Shown here: positions 18,703 through 26,802 of the stretch, in pieces | How positions within the stretch are numbered: the stretch's first letter is position 1 | Layout of the letters: every line of letters begins with the position of its first letter | Source: Streptococcus parasanguinis | Lineage (GTDB): Bacteria; Bacillota; Bacilli; Lactobacillales; Streptococcaceae | Assembly (NCBI RefSeq): GCF_032163505.1 | Contig: NZ_CP134147.1 | Span: 1,950,501 to 2,014,500, forward strand | Reading direction: 5' to 3' | Length of the DNA: 64,000 nucleotides | Program-made: the position numbers and the translations under genes | The notes under the pieces: model-generated | Told to the model about the DNA's origin: nothing | Database searches by the model: none | What the model saw: only the letters and a program-made list of their open reading frames with translations

Positions 18703-18886
18703 CAGAGAGTGGGACAGAAATCGGTAATTCGTTAGAATTCGATTTCGTCGTCCCACCTCCGCACAGTTGAGTAGGGCTGTAAAAGCTGATGAAATCAGCG
18801 TAGTAGAGCCCACTCAACCACTGCGTCTTGCTCAACAATCCAAAAATAATTGAGAGGCTAGGACTTTTGTCCCAGCCTCTTTTTAT
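18703..18886 (+). repeat. Dispersed three-hairpin repeat, copy C
   Basis: This is the inverse of copy B (12324-12503) with nearly the same sequence. It starts GAGTGGGACAG, has the central stem GTTGAGTaGGGCT / AGCCCaCTCAAC, and ends with GAGGCTAGGACttttGTCCCAGCCTC followed by T5. It separates dusB from the convergent DUF1275 gene and can terminate transcription from both sides. Confidence 0.87.
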
Positions 18887-19569
18887 AGATTATCTGTTTG
18901 CAGGCCGAGTTGTTTGACTCTGGCGGTGTAGTAGGTCATGATCAAAAAGAGGTTCACTGTGATCAGCCAGATGGCCCATTGGTGAATGAAATGCATGAGG
19001 ATGGCTACGCTAATAGCTCCTGCAACAAAGCTCCCAACGACAATCCCGTAATTCATGGCCTGACGCCGATACTCGTCCAAATCTCCCTTTCCTCGAGTGA
19101 TTCGGTACAAGGCCGTCAGCATCTTGCGGTAATTTCCAGAAGTCATAAAGATCACATAAGGGTGATTTTCGATGAGGCTCCCTGTAAAGGTCAACATCAT
19201 CATCCCTGTCCCAAAAGCAATAAAGGGAACTTCTACAGGTGGTATGACAGACACCAAGGGAATCAGGAGTGTCACCACAAACAAAGGAAGCAACATCTTG
19301 GTCCGCCAAAAGGCTGTCTTGCGATACTCTTTGATATGGAGGGCAACCAAAAAGCCGATCGAGAAAAATAGAATAGATGAAAAACGCATGATGGTATTTT
19401 CGACACGAGGATCGTGCCAATCAGCGATGAGAAGCAGGAGGTTTCCCGTTTGGGTCGCGACCAAACTCCGATAGTGCATGTGGCAAAAGACATCGAGGCC
19501 TCCTCCGATAAAACCAAGGAGAGCCCCCATCAGTCGTGTATTTTGTGGTAAAATTATTTTTTCTTCCAT
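18883..19569 (-). CDS. DUF1275 (YoaK-type) membrane protein
   Basis: This 228-residue integral membrane protein has about six hydrophobic segments. The N-terminal GFIGGGLDVFCHMHYRSLVATQTGNLLLL is the typical DUF1275 start (Gly/Asp-rich, then TGN). The function is unknown in the family; transport has been suggested. ATG at 19569 (MEEKIILPQNTRLMG) is chosen because an extended -10 (TGGTATAAT, 19601-19608) lies between it and the upstream ATG at 19617. Its 3' end touches the repeat at 18703-18886. Confidence 0.85.
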   Translation of the reverse strand: MEEKIILPQNTRLMGALLGFIGGGLDVFCHMHYRSLVATQTGNLLLLIADWHDPRVENTIMRFSSILFFSIGFLVALHIKEYRKTAFWRTKMLLPLFVVTLLIPLVSVIPPVEVPFIAFGTGMMMLTFTGSLIENHPYVIFMTSGNYRKMLTALYRITRGKGDLDEYRRQAMNYGIVVGSFVAGAISVAILMHFIHQWAIWLITVNLFLIMTYYTARVKQLGLQTDNL

Positions 19570-19600
19570 AGTCTTGTCTCTTTTGATCTCAATTATGTTT

Positions 19601-19608
19601 ATTATACC
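19601..19608 (-). promoter_or_regulatory. Extended -10 of the DUF1275 gene
   Basis: TATAAT (19601-19606) is preceded by TGG on the minus strand. The -35 is not obvious. Confidence 0.6.
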
Positions 19609-19639
19609 ACTTTGCACACAAGTGGAGCAGGAAAAATCA

Positions 19640-19677
19640 GAAAAAGCCCTTCCGTTACTAAAAGTAAGGGAGGGCTG
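19640..19677 (-). terminator. Terminator of the NAD operon
   Basis: On the minus strand AGCCCTCCCTTAC pairs imperfectly with GTAACGGAAGGGCT and is followed by T5. It lies just after the Nudix regulator gene. Confidence 0.8.
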
Positions 19678-19698
19678 GTAGAATGAACCCCGCTCGAT

Positions 19699-20475
19699 CT
19701 ACTGTTTTAAGCGATAGGTCTTGCGTGGTTTTTTCTTAGGTACCCGCTTGACACCCACTTCTTCCACGAATTCTCCGAATTTTACGAGGAAGTTATTGCT
19801 AACGATGGGACGTCCAGGATTGATCAGATTGACCAACTCGGTTGCTTCATAAACGGTGAAGGGCTCCTCTAACAGATAGAGGAAGGTTGGATTCCAGTCC
19901 AGACGCCCCTGAATCCGCTTGATCGATTCTTGAATTATCTGGTAGTGGTCAAAGGCAAAATCAGAAGCAGCTAAGGGTTCTCCATCGAGCAAACACTGGG
20001 ACTTTTTGAAATCGACATCGAGAAAAACGACTTCCTTGGCATCGTCACCTGCATGAGCTAAGTCTACTGCTTCTGCTGGCAGATAGACCAGATGGGCAAT
20101 GGTAATGACCCAGCCTCTGGGGTCCCGCCCAGGGGTGGAAACTGTCATGAGCTGCTCCACCTTATTCACTGGCAGATCGAGCCCAACTTCTTCTTTGACC
20201 TCTCGGATACAGGCATGGGTCGCATCTTCATCCTTGTTCACAAAGCCCCCCACCAAGGCGAGGCGGTGTTGATAAGGGTGGGCCTTGCGGCGAATGGCTA
20301 AGAGCTTGAGCTTGCCTTCAACAAAACAGTAAGCTACCATGTCCGCTGTGACACTTGGAGTTTCATAAGTCGGCAGGTCTTGCTCCTTGTACCACTTGAG
20401 AAAGTCTGCTTCACTAGTGGCCGTCTCAAAATACTCTTTCTCCGTCATTCCTGCTGGAATTGAGAGACTTGCCAT
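19699..20475 (-). CDS. nrtR: NrtR-type Nudix regulator of NAD metabolism
   Basis: This 258-residue protein has an N-terminal Nudix domain (~40-170) and a C-terminal winged-helix part (~180-250, with WNPTFLYLLEEPFTVYEATELVNLI), the architecture of NrtR. The Nudix box is intact (G-x5-E-x7-REVKEEVG within residues ~78-100), so ADP-ribose pyrophosphatase activity may remain. NrtR proteins repress NAD synthesis genes and release DNA on binding ADP-ribose. It follows nadR and a truncated pnuC; its ribosome site (AAGGAGGTGG) lies in the tail of that fragment. An inverted repeat in the nadR promoter is the likely operator. Confidence 0.82.
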   Translation of the reverse strand: MASLSIPAGMTEKEYFETATSEADFLKWYKEQDLPTYETPSVTADMVAYCFVEGKLKLLAIRRKAHPYQHRLALVGGFVNKDEDATHACIREVKEEVGLDLPVNKVEQLMTVSTPGRDPRGWVITIAHLVYLPAEAVDLAHAGDDAKEVVFLDVDFKKSQCLLDGEPLAASDFAFDHYQIIQESIKRIQGRLDWNPTFLYLLEEPFTVYEATELVNLINPGRPIVSNNFLVKFGEFVEEVGVKRVPKKKPRKTYRLKQ

Positions 20476-20691
20476 CTAAGCCACCTCCTTCTTGAGGGCT
20501 TTGGTCCATTCTAAGAAGAAGGGAACGCTGGAAAGAAGCAGGAGATAGATCCATTGAAAGGCTGTGCGGCCTACAAAAAGGTCCTTCCACAGGAGTTTCA
20601 TAATATTGACAAAGCCTTGCTTTTTCGCTTCTTGGTGAACATTTTTAAAGTCTTGGCTAAAAGTTGCTAATTTTTCAGATAGATTTTTCAT
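20476..20691 (-). pseudogene. pnuC: Truncated nicotinamide riboside/mononucleotide transporter PnuC
   Basis: ATG at 20691 (MKNLSEKLATFSQ) has AAGGAG six bases upstream and begins 11 bases after the nadR stop. The 71 residues resemble the N-terminal cytoplasmic helix and first membrane helix of streptococcal PnuC (GRTAFQWIYLLLLSSVPFFLEW). The protein then ends KALKKEVA, whose codons are the ribosome-binding region of the next gene. The other ~150-180 residues, including the substrate channel, are missing. An internal deletion that joined the front of pnuC to the nrtR leader explains this. Confidence 0.7.
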
Positions 20692-20701
20692 AAGCTGCTC
20701 C

Positions 20702-21763
20702 TTAGTCGGCTTGGTAAATGGCATCGATCACCTTCTTGGCTTCTTCGTAGTTGCCGAGGTAGTCTGATGCGAGGAAAGTGGTCGGAATGTTTCCTAGGTA
20801 TTGCTGGCGCAATTGGTCCAGGTAATTTGAAAAGCTGGTGCGGATCTCTTCGTCAGCCATGGTCATATCTCGGAAACCATCATTGACATAAGAGCCGATC
20901 GGCTGTACAAAGAGGATCAAATCCCATTTTTCTTTGGAGAGAATACTGACAAAGAGGTTGTCGAAGGTATCGGTCATGCTGGTATCTTGGCCTTCGACTT
21001 CCATATAGTAGTCGTAATAACCCTTGGTCACCAGGGAATTGGTATCTGCGATGACAAGGCCTCGATTGGCACTACTATCGATGAGCTTAGAGGTTTGATC
21101 ATACTGTCCTAAGAGTAGGTAATAGTAATCTTTTGGCGTGAGTTCATCATCCCGCACATTGTTCTTGATCTGGTATTCACGGGCATACTCAAGACTAACA
21201 GGTGCATCGTAAAAGCGAGCCAAGTCCTTTGCAAGGGTCGTTTTCCCGTTGCTGGCGCTCCCCATGATCAAGACTTTTTTCGTGAACTGGCGACGGAAGG
21301 GCTGGGCAATGTATTTCCAGTATTTGCTGGGATTTTCCCGGATCATGGTAGCAGAGATCCCGAAGCGGCGCTCTTCTAAGTGAACTTCAAACTCTCTAGC
21401 TTCCAACTCTTCCTTGTAGGCTTTCTCCCCTACATAAAAGATCAACTCTTCTGTCTCTGTTTGATACTGGATGGTGTCTAGGGCTGTTTGTAACCAAGGC
21501 TCCCAACCCAAGGGATAACGAGGAAGTTCAGTCTCATCTAACTTATAGACTTGGGTCAACTCATCATTTGAGAAAGCTTCGCGGATATAACGGAAGCGTT
21601 TTTGTAAAGGCAGTCCCACTTCTTCGCCACGATCCCCTTCGTAACCAGAAACGATGACACGAACGCGATCACACTGACGCTTGGCCCGCTGGATCAGGTC
21701 AATATGCCCTTGATGAAGAGGCGCAAAGGTTCCAAAAACCAGGGCAATTCTTTCTTTTTTCAT
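20702..21763 (-). CDS. nadR: Bifunctional NMN adenylyltransferase / nicotinamide riboside kinase NadR
   Basis: The 353-residue protein has an N-terminal nucleotidyltransferase domain (GTFAPLHQGHIDL, the (H/T)xGH signature, residues ~11-23; later GISATMIREN, the ISST-like site) and a C-terminal kinase domain with Walker A GSASNGKTT (~168-176) and VIADTNSL. It turns nicotinamide riboside into NMN and then NAD. There is no DNA-binding HTH, so unlike the enteric protein it is only an enzyme; regulation is given to NrtR. It is first in the operon with a strong promoter. Confidence 0.93.
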   Translation of the reverse strand: MKKERIALVFGTFAPLHQGHIDLIQRAKRQCDRVRVIVSGYEGDRGEEVGLPLQKRFRYIREAFSNDELTQVYKLDETELPRYPLGWEPWLQTALDTIQYQTETEELIFYVGEKAYKEELEAREFEVHLEERRFGISATMIRENPSKYWKYIAQPFRRQFTKKVLIMGSASNGKTTLAKDLARFYDAPVSLEYAREYQIKNNVRDDELTPKDYYYLLLGQYDQTSKLIDSSANRGLVIADTNSLVTKGYYDYYMEVEGQDTSMTDTFDNLFVSILSKEKWDLILFVQPIGSYVNDGFRDMTMADEEIRTSFSNYLDQLRQQYLGNIPTTFLASDYLGNYEEAKKVIDAIYQAD

Positions 21764-21812
21764 ATAAGCTCCTTTTTATAATTTTTTATAAATAGATTTT
21801 CTTTATGTTTTT

Positions 21813-21846
21813 ATTATAAACTATATTTTCTATCTGTCAATAGTTT
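21813..21846 (-). promoter_or_regulatory. nadR promoter with inverted-repeat operator
   Basis: TTGACA (21835-21840) and TATAAT (21813-21818) are spaced by 16 bases on the minus strand. AAACTAT (21840-21846 as read on minus) and ATAGTTT (21818-21824) form an inverted repeat that spans the space between both boxes. This is a good candidate operator for NrtR. Confidence 0.65.
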
Positions 21847-21879
21847 TTTATAAAAAAATATATTTTTATTCAAATCAAC

Positions 21880-21922
21880 AAAAAAAGATCTGAAAAGAGA
21901 TGCTTCTCCTTTCAGATCTTTC
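21880..21922 (-). terminator. Terminator of the lipoprotein gene
   Basis: On the minus strand AAAGATCTGAAA pairs with TTTCAGATCTTT and is followed by a T run. Confidence 0.85.
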
Positions 21923-21927
21923 GAATT

Positions 21928-22644
21928 TTATTCACGAGTGAGGGAGTGGCTGACACCGTCTTTCAAAACCGTCACACTAGATACCGAGCCATCTTTTCCA
22001 ACTACGATATCTAGAGTCGCTGCAGATCCATCGCCTGCTGAGAGATTAGCATGGTAATGACCATCATCCAAGGTATAGTTATAAGCGCTGATACCATAGG
22101 CTACGGGTTGGCCCCCAGGAAGTTGGATGGTTACTTGACCGCCTTGGCCAATAGTGACTCCAGTGTCGCGTTTGTCAGACCAATTCCCAGCTGCTGCGGA
22201 GAAATCCCCTGCTGCTACAGAATAGACTCCCTTGTATTGGGCATTCTCCGTCGCAGAAGCTTGCTTCTTAGCCTGAGCATGACCTTCTTCTAGACTTGGC
22301 AATTTTGCTTTCGCTGGTGTTGCTGGAGTGGCTACTTCTTTTGTTACGGGTGCTGCTGGTGTCGCTTCTTTAGCTGGAGCTGGTGTTTGACTAGCTGCTG
22401 CTTGGTTATTTTTGCTACCAACAGTATGACTTTCTTCTGATTTGCTATCAGAGGATGAAGAGGCAATCGGATCTTTACTAGTGATCACTTTTTTCTTAGA
22501 AGAAGAGCTGGTTTGTTTAACCAGACTGGTCTTTGAACTGCTTGCTTCTGAAGTTTTTTCTTCTTTATTCCCGCCACAAGCTCCTAGGAAAAGACTAGCT
22601 GTCAAAGCTAGGGCTGCTAGGGAAATGATTTTTTTGTTTTTCAT
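21928..22644 (-). CDS. Secreted lipoprotein with Ser/Pro/Ala-rich linker
   Basis: This 238-residue lipoprotein has signal peptide LTASLFLGAC (lipobox LGAC, Cys ~22). A long low-complexity Ser/Lys then Ala/Pro/Thr linker (~25-115) follows, then a compact C-terminal domain (~125-238) with a GVYSVAAGDFSAAAGNWSD segment and a beta-rich end. ATG at 22644 is preferred (MKNKKIISLAAL). I do not recognise the C-terminal family. The layout suggests a wall-spanning tether that holds a small domain at the surface. Confidence 0.8.
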   Translation of the reverse strand: MKNKKIISLAALALTASLFLGACGGNKEEKTSEASSSKTSLVKQTSSSSKKKVITSKDPIASSSSDSKSEESHTVGSKNNQAAASQTPAPAKEATPAAPVTKEVATPATPAKAKLPSLEEGHAQAKKQASATENAQYKGVYSVAAGDFSAAAGNWSDKRDTGVTIGQGGQVTIQLPGGQPVAYGISAYNYTLDDGHYHANLSAGDGSAATLDIVVGKDGSVSSVTVLKDGVSHSLTRE

Positions 22645-22776
22645 AACAGAACCTCTTTTTTGTAACATTTGTAATATTTTGTAACATTATTGTAACACTG
22701 TTATATGAGGCTGTCAATAGTTTCTCAAATATTTTTCTAATTTGAAAGAAATTTTAGGTAAGTTCCTAAACTTTGC

Positions 22777-22806
22777 AAAAAAAGCCGGACATACTGTCCA
22801 GCTTTT
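22777..22806 (-). terminator. Terminator of the ECF/lipoprotein operon
   Basis: On the minus strand AAAGCTGGAC / GTCCGGCTTT with a five-base loop is followed by T run, right after the DUF4430 gene. Confidence 0.85.
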
Positions 22807-22807
22807 C

Positions 22808-23215
22808 TTATTTATACACTTCTTGATAGAATTCGATCTTGTCCCCTTTTTTAACGGTGGTTTCAGCAGCACCTTTTGGAGCCATTTCGCCATTGATCTT
22901 GTACATCCAGTAAAGACCTTTTGCTTCATCTTGGCTGTGACCGTCAATCGAGGTGATCATGCCATTTTTTTCTTCAATCTTGTAGTTGGCTTTGAGCACT
23001 TTCATGAGGTTGCTCTCTTCTGCTACTTTCAAGGTTTTCGATTGCGCTTTTTGACCTTCTGGCGTCACGCTAATCGTAATCGAAATTTCGTTTTTCTTGG
23101 CAACTTCTGTGCTAGAAGCTGTTGTTTGATGGTTTGTGCTATGAGACGAAGCGCAACTCGCTAAAAGAAGAGCTGCAAGTAAGGTCATCAAGCTAGAAAT
23201 GGTTTTTTTCAACAT
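22808..23215 (-). CDS. DUF4430 lipoprotein
   Basis: This 135-residue lipoprotein has the signal LLAALLLASCASS (Cys ~21) followed by a single DUF4430-like domain (residues ~45-135; ...SNLMKVLKANYKIEEKNGMITSIDGHSQD..., YWMYKINGEMAPKGAAETTVKKGDKIEF). Such domains resemble the cobalamin-binding fold of intrinsic factor and are often placed with ECF transporter S components, as here. ATG at 23215 has AGGAG upstream, and the gene overlaps the S-component gene by 23 bases. The ligand is unknown; a corrinoid or related vitamin is only a guess. Confidence 0.78.
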   Translation of the reverse strand: MLKKTISSLMTLLAALLLASCASSHSTNHQTTASSTEVAKKNEISITISVTPEGQKAQSKTLKVAEESNLMKVLKANYKIEEKNGMITSIDGHSQDEAKGLYWMYKINGEMAPKGAAETTVKKGDKIEFYQEVYK

Positions 23216-23681
23216 AAAATCTCCTAAAGATTTGATAGATAATGGGATAGAAAATGATCGTCGACAGAGCATGGGCAAGGTTAAAACTAAAACCATTGAC
23301 CAAAGCATAGGTCCACCAAGGAATATGGTATATCAAGGCATAAACACTATCGATCAAGACCCCATAAGCAAAGGACAGTAGGCCCACAAAAAGGATCTGA
23401 AGGACAAAGGGCAACCACTTGTAACTGATGCGCCAAATGAGCATCAAACAGCCAAAGGCGACAATCTGAAAGAACACAATCAGGCTCATCCACAGGAAAA
23501 TGGCGGAGACAAACATGGTGATCATCATCACAAGAAAAGCAAAGCTATACCCTTCAAATATCACCAAGAGAAAAAAGATGGCAGAAATAGGTTGGACATT
23601 TGGGAAAGGGGCAAAAGCCTGACGTAGAGCGACACAAAGGGCCGCCAAAAGCGAAATACGGGTTAATCGCTGAAGCGTCAT
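23193..23681 (-). CDS. ECF transporter S component
   Basis: This 162-residue, very hydrophobic protein has about five to six membrane helices. Its size and the N-terminal RLTRISLLAALCVALRQAFAPFPNVQPISA match ECF substrate-binding S components. It would work with the shared EcfA/EcfA'/EcfT module encoded elsewhere. The downstream overlapping DUF4430 lipoprotein probably presents the same ligand. It follows clpC after ten bases and may be read from the ctsR-clpC promoter. The substrate is not determined. Confidence 0.78.
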   Translation of the reverse strand: MTLQRLTRISLLAALCVALRQAFAPFPNVQPISAIFFLLVIFEGYSFAFLVMMITMFVSAIFLWMSLIVFFQIVAFGCLMLIWRISYKWLPFVLQILFVGLLSFAYGVLIDSVYALIYHIPWWTYALVNGFSFNLAHALSTIIFYPIIYQIFRRFYVEKNHF

Positions 23682-23690
23682 GACATCCTC

Positions 23691-26120
23691 CTAGACAATC
23701 TCAAACTTGATCGTTCCGGCTGTCGTTCCAACCTTGATGGTTTGCCCTTCTTGGGCTTGGCCTTTCAGCAATAGCTCTGCTAGTTGATCTTCCACTTCGG
23801 TCTGCAAGACACGACGCAGTGGGCGAGCTCCCATTTCTGGATCGTAGCCTTTGGTTGCTAGCAACTTGAGCGCTGAAGGCTGGAATTTGAGGGTCATGCC
23901 TTGTTCGGCCAAGGTCGCGATGAGCGGTTTGACCATGACTTTCACTACCTGCTGCATGTCCTCGCTTGAGAGACTATGGAAGACCACCTTTTCATCAATC
24001 CGGTTGATAAACTCTGGACGATAGGTCTTCTTCAACTCTTCAAACATGCGTTTTTCCATATTGGCTTGGTCAAAGCGGATATCTTTAGCACCAAAGCCAA
24101 CTGTCTTATCATCCCGAAGGGCTGTTGCTCCCAGGTTTGAGGTCATGATGATAATGGTATTGGAGAAGTCGATCTTCCGGCCTTTGCTATCGGTTAAGAC
24201 TCCGTCATCCAAGACTTGCAAAAGGACATTGAAAATATCTGGATGGGCTTTTTCCACCTCATCAAATAAGAGAACTGAATATGGTTTGTTGCGGACTTTC
24301 TCGGTCAACTCGCCTCCTTCTTCGTAGCCCACATAGCCTGGAGGAGCTCCGTTGAGGCGACTCGCCGCGAATTTTTCCATGTACTCACTCATATCAAAAC
24401 GGATGAGGGCCGATTCATCATCAAACAAAACTTCCGCCAAAGCTTTGGCTAGCTCTGTTTTTCCGACACCGGTAGGTCCTAGGAACATGAAAGAACCGAT
24501 CGGACGTTTATTGCTACGGATACCTGATTGATTGCGTCGAATAGCCCGACTGATACTCGAAACGGCTTGGTCTTGACCAATCACGCGCTTATGCAATTCT
24601 GCTTCTAAGTTTAGGTACTTCTTGGCATCGGTTTGGGTCAGTTTTTGAGTTGGAATACCGGATAATTGGCTCAAGGTCACCAAGACATCTTGGTCAGTGA
24701 CTTCTTTTTTGTAGACAATGGGAGCGGCCTCTACTTCTAAGAGCTGGGCTGCTTTCTTCCACTTGCCATCCATCAAGGCCCGATCCAAGGCGGTCAACTC
24801 TTCTTTTACGTGACCGTTGGAATCGCGGTTTTGTACGGTAGCTGCCGCTTCATCCAAGAGATCAATGGCTGAATCTGGCAATTGACGACTAGTCAAATAG
24901 CGGTGGGCATATTTGACAGCTGTTTCGATCGCTTCATCGGTAATGGTCACATGATGGTGGTCCTGATAAGTCTCTTTCAAGCCTTGGAGAATTTGGATGC
25001 TATCTGCAACACTTGGCTCTTCAATGGTGACTTTCGCAAAACGCCGAGAGAGGGCTGCATCTTTTTCGATATGCTTTTGGTACTCATCTTGGGTCGTTGC
25101 CCCAACTGTACGCAAGGTTCCCCGTGCCAGGGCTGGTTTTAGAATATTGGCTGCGTCTAAGGTCGAATCAATACCGGATCCTGACCCCATAATAGTATGC
25201 AGTTCATCGATAAAGAGAATCACGTGACCGTCTTCTTCGATGTCCTGGATGATATTGTTCATCCGCTCTTCGAAGTCCCCACGGAAGCGCGTCCCTGCAA
25301 CGACATTCATGAGATCCAATTCTAAGACACGCATTTGCGCTATTTCAGCTGGAACATTGCCACTAGCGACCCGCTGGGCCAGACCTAATGCAAGGGCGGT
25401 TTTCCCGACCCCTGCTTCTCCCACCAATACAGGATTGTTCTTGGTCTTGCGGCTAAGGATTTGGATCATGCGTGAAATCTCTGCATCCCGGCCGATCACA
25501 GGCTCAAGCTGGCCTGCACGCGCCATTTCTGTCAAATCACGAGTATAATCCTCGAGACCTCCACTGGTGCTTGGGGGCATGCCCATCATATTTCCCATGG
25601 TTTGGCGGTTAGGGTTTTGGGCGCGATAGAGACTCCGAATGGCTTTGATATCATTCTTGTCCCAGCCTGCCTTGTCTTCTAAATTCTTGCGAAGGGAGGC
25701 AATAGGAACTCCCTTGTCTTGCTCTGTAAAGGCAAAGCCGGCAAACTCCATGACCTGGCTCGCCAAGGTCCCACGGTCTGCTAGAAGAGAGAGGAGCACA
25801 TGCTCTGTTCCCAAGGTCTTGGCATGAAGGACCTGGGCAATCTCTCTTGCGTGTTTCATAATGGCTTCCATCCGATAAGAAAATGGGAAGATTTCATACC
25901 GATTGTCGCTTTGAAAAGCTTGGCCTGTAATATGCTCCGCTGCATCCTGAAACTCATCGATCTGCATAGGATAATCGTTAAGTACAGAACCTGCCACGCT
26001 ATAGGGATTATTGGCCATAGCCGTCAGGAGATGCCAAGTATCTAAGGTATGCCCCTGATAGTGGCCTGCTAGTATTTGGGCCGCTTCTATACTTTCTAAC
26101 AGTGCTGTTGAATAGTTCAT
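23691..26120 (-). CDS. clpC: ClpC-type AAA+ chaperone, ATPase subunit of Clp protease
   Basis: The 809-residue HSP100 protein unfolds substrates for ClpP. It has N-terminal Clp-N repeats (~1-140), the first AAA+ domain with GEAGVGKTA (~225) and LFIDELHT, a linker or middle region (~400-460), the second AAA+ domain with GPTGVGKTELAKA (~545) and LLFDEVEKAH, and a C-terminal ClpB-D2-small domain. It lies directly after ctsR with no gap, in a CtsR-controlled operon. Length and order are normal. Confidence 0.95.
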   Translation of the reverse strand: MNYSTALLESIEAAQILAGHYQGHTLDTWHLLTAMANNPYSVAGSVLNDYPMQIDEFQDAAEHITGQAFQSDNRYEIFPFSYRMEAIMKHAREIAQVLHAKTLGTEHVLLSLLADRGTLASQVMEFAGFAFTEQDKGVPIASLRKNLEDKAGWDKNDIKAIRSLYRAQNPNRQTMGNMMGMPPSTSGGLEDYTRDLTEMARAGQLEPVIGRDAEISRMIQILSRKTKNNPVLVGEAGVGKTALALGLAQRVASGNVPAEIAQMRVLELDLMNVVAGTRFRGDFEERMNNIIQDIEEDGHVILFIDELHTIMGSGSGIDSTLDAANILKPALARGTLRTVGATTQDEYQKHIEKDAALSRRFAKVTIEEPSVADSIQILQGLKETYQDHHHVTITDEAIETAVKYAHRYLTSRQLPDSAIDLLDEAAATVQNRDSNGHVKEELTALDRALMDGKWKKAAQLLEVEAAPIVYKKEVTDQDVLVTLSQLSGIPTQKLTQTDAKKYLNLEAELHKRVIGQDQAVSSISRAIRRNQSGIRSNKRPIGSFMFLGPTGVGKTELAKALAEVLFDDESALIRFDMSEYMEKFAASRLNGAPPGYVGYEEGGELTEKVRNKPYSVLLFDEVEKAHPDIFNVLLQVLDDGVLTDSKGRKIDFSNTIIIMTSNLGATALRDDKTVGFGAKDIRFDQANMEKRMFEELKKTYRPEFINRIDEKVVFHSLSSEDMQQVVKVMVKPLIATLAEQGMTLKFQPSALKLLATKGYDPEMGARPLRRVLQTEVEDQLAELLLKGQAQEGQTIKVGTTAGTIKFEIV

Positions 26121-26585
26121 CTAGTCGGTATTTCCTTTTCTATCTACTTGTTGAATGATTTTTTTCAGCATATTTGCTCGTAGGATGAGAGCATCTCGAC
26201 CTAGGACCTCATCGGAGGTCGTCGCAAGCAAGAGCTGAGCCTCACGTTTTGTCAATAATTTTTCTTCATAGAGCATCTGGAGGATATCATGGAAGACCTG
26301 CTGGCTGATGGTCTCTCCAATATTGGCTGCCAAGTCTTGGAGCATCTGATGGTGATCTGAAAACTGGACCTTGCCAATGCGGATATAGCCACCACCACCG
26401 CGCTTGCTCTCTACAATATAGCCTCGGCTCTCGGTAAAACGAGTCTTAATGACATAGTTAATCTGACTAGGTACGACCTGAAAGACATCGGCTAACTCAC
26501 TTCTTTTGAGCTCTGCCATGCCAGCTTGAGCCAGCAAGGCCTTAATATAAGCTTCGATGCTATCAGATGTGTTCTTATTTGCCAT
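26121..26585 (-). CDS. ctsR: Transcriptional repressor CtsR
   Basis: This 154-residue repressor of heat-shock clp genes has an N-terminal winged HTH (residues ~8-75) with RSELADVFQVVPSQINYVI and the DNA-binding beta wing SKRGGGGYIRI (the Gly-rich tip that acts as thermosensor). The C-terminal part (~80-150) is the arginine-kinase target/dimer domain. The upstream operator at 26672-26688 shows self-regulation. Confidence 0.95.
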   Translation of the reverse strand: MANKNTSDSIEAYIKALLAQAGMAELKRSELADVFQVVPSQINYVIKTRFTESRGYIVESKRGGGGYIRIGKVQFSDHHQMLQDLAANIGETISQQVFHDILQMLYEEKLLTKREAQLLLATTSDEVLGRDALILRANMLKKIIQQVDRKGNTD

Positions 26586-26671
26586 GATGCTCCTTTCTGG
26601 CTTGTTTTTTTCTAGATGGATGCTCTGTTCTTTGGCCCATAAAAAATGGCCTTGGAGTGTTCCTTCTCATC

Positions 26672-26694
26672 ATTGACCTTATTTGACTATTATA
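26672..26694 (-). promoter_or_regulatory. CtsR operator and -10 of ctsR-clpC
   Basis: AGTCAAATAAGGTCAAT (26672-26688, minus strand) matches the CtsR direct heptad repeat RGTCAAA-NAN-RGTCAAA with one mismatch. TATAAT lies at 26689-26694, immediately upstream of the operator. Between here and ctsR the leader contains a GGCCAT/ATGGGCC hairpin (~26634-26653). Confidence 0.85.
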
Positions 26695-26757
26695 CAATTT
26701 TTACGGCTGTAAATAAAGCAAAGACTCCATGGAAATAGGAATCTCTTAAGAAGGCAA

Positions 26758-26790
26758 AACAAAAGAGGCTAGTGAGAACTAACCTCTTAT
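26758..26790 (-). terminator. Terminator of the fucosidase gene
   Basis: On the minus strand AAGAGGTTAGT / ACTAGCCTCTT with a four-base loop is followed by a T-rich run. Confidence 0.8.
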
Positions 26791-26802
26791 GCGAAGAAGG
26801 AG

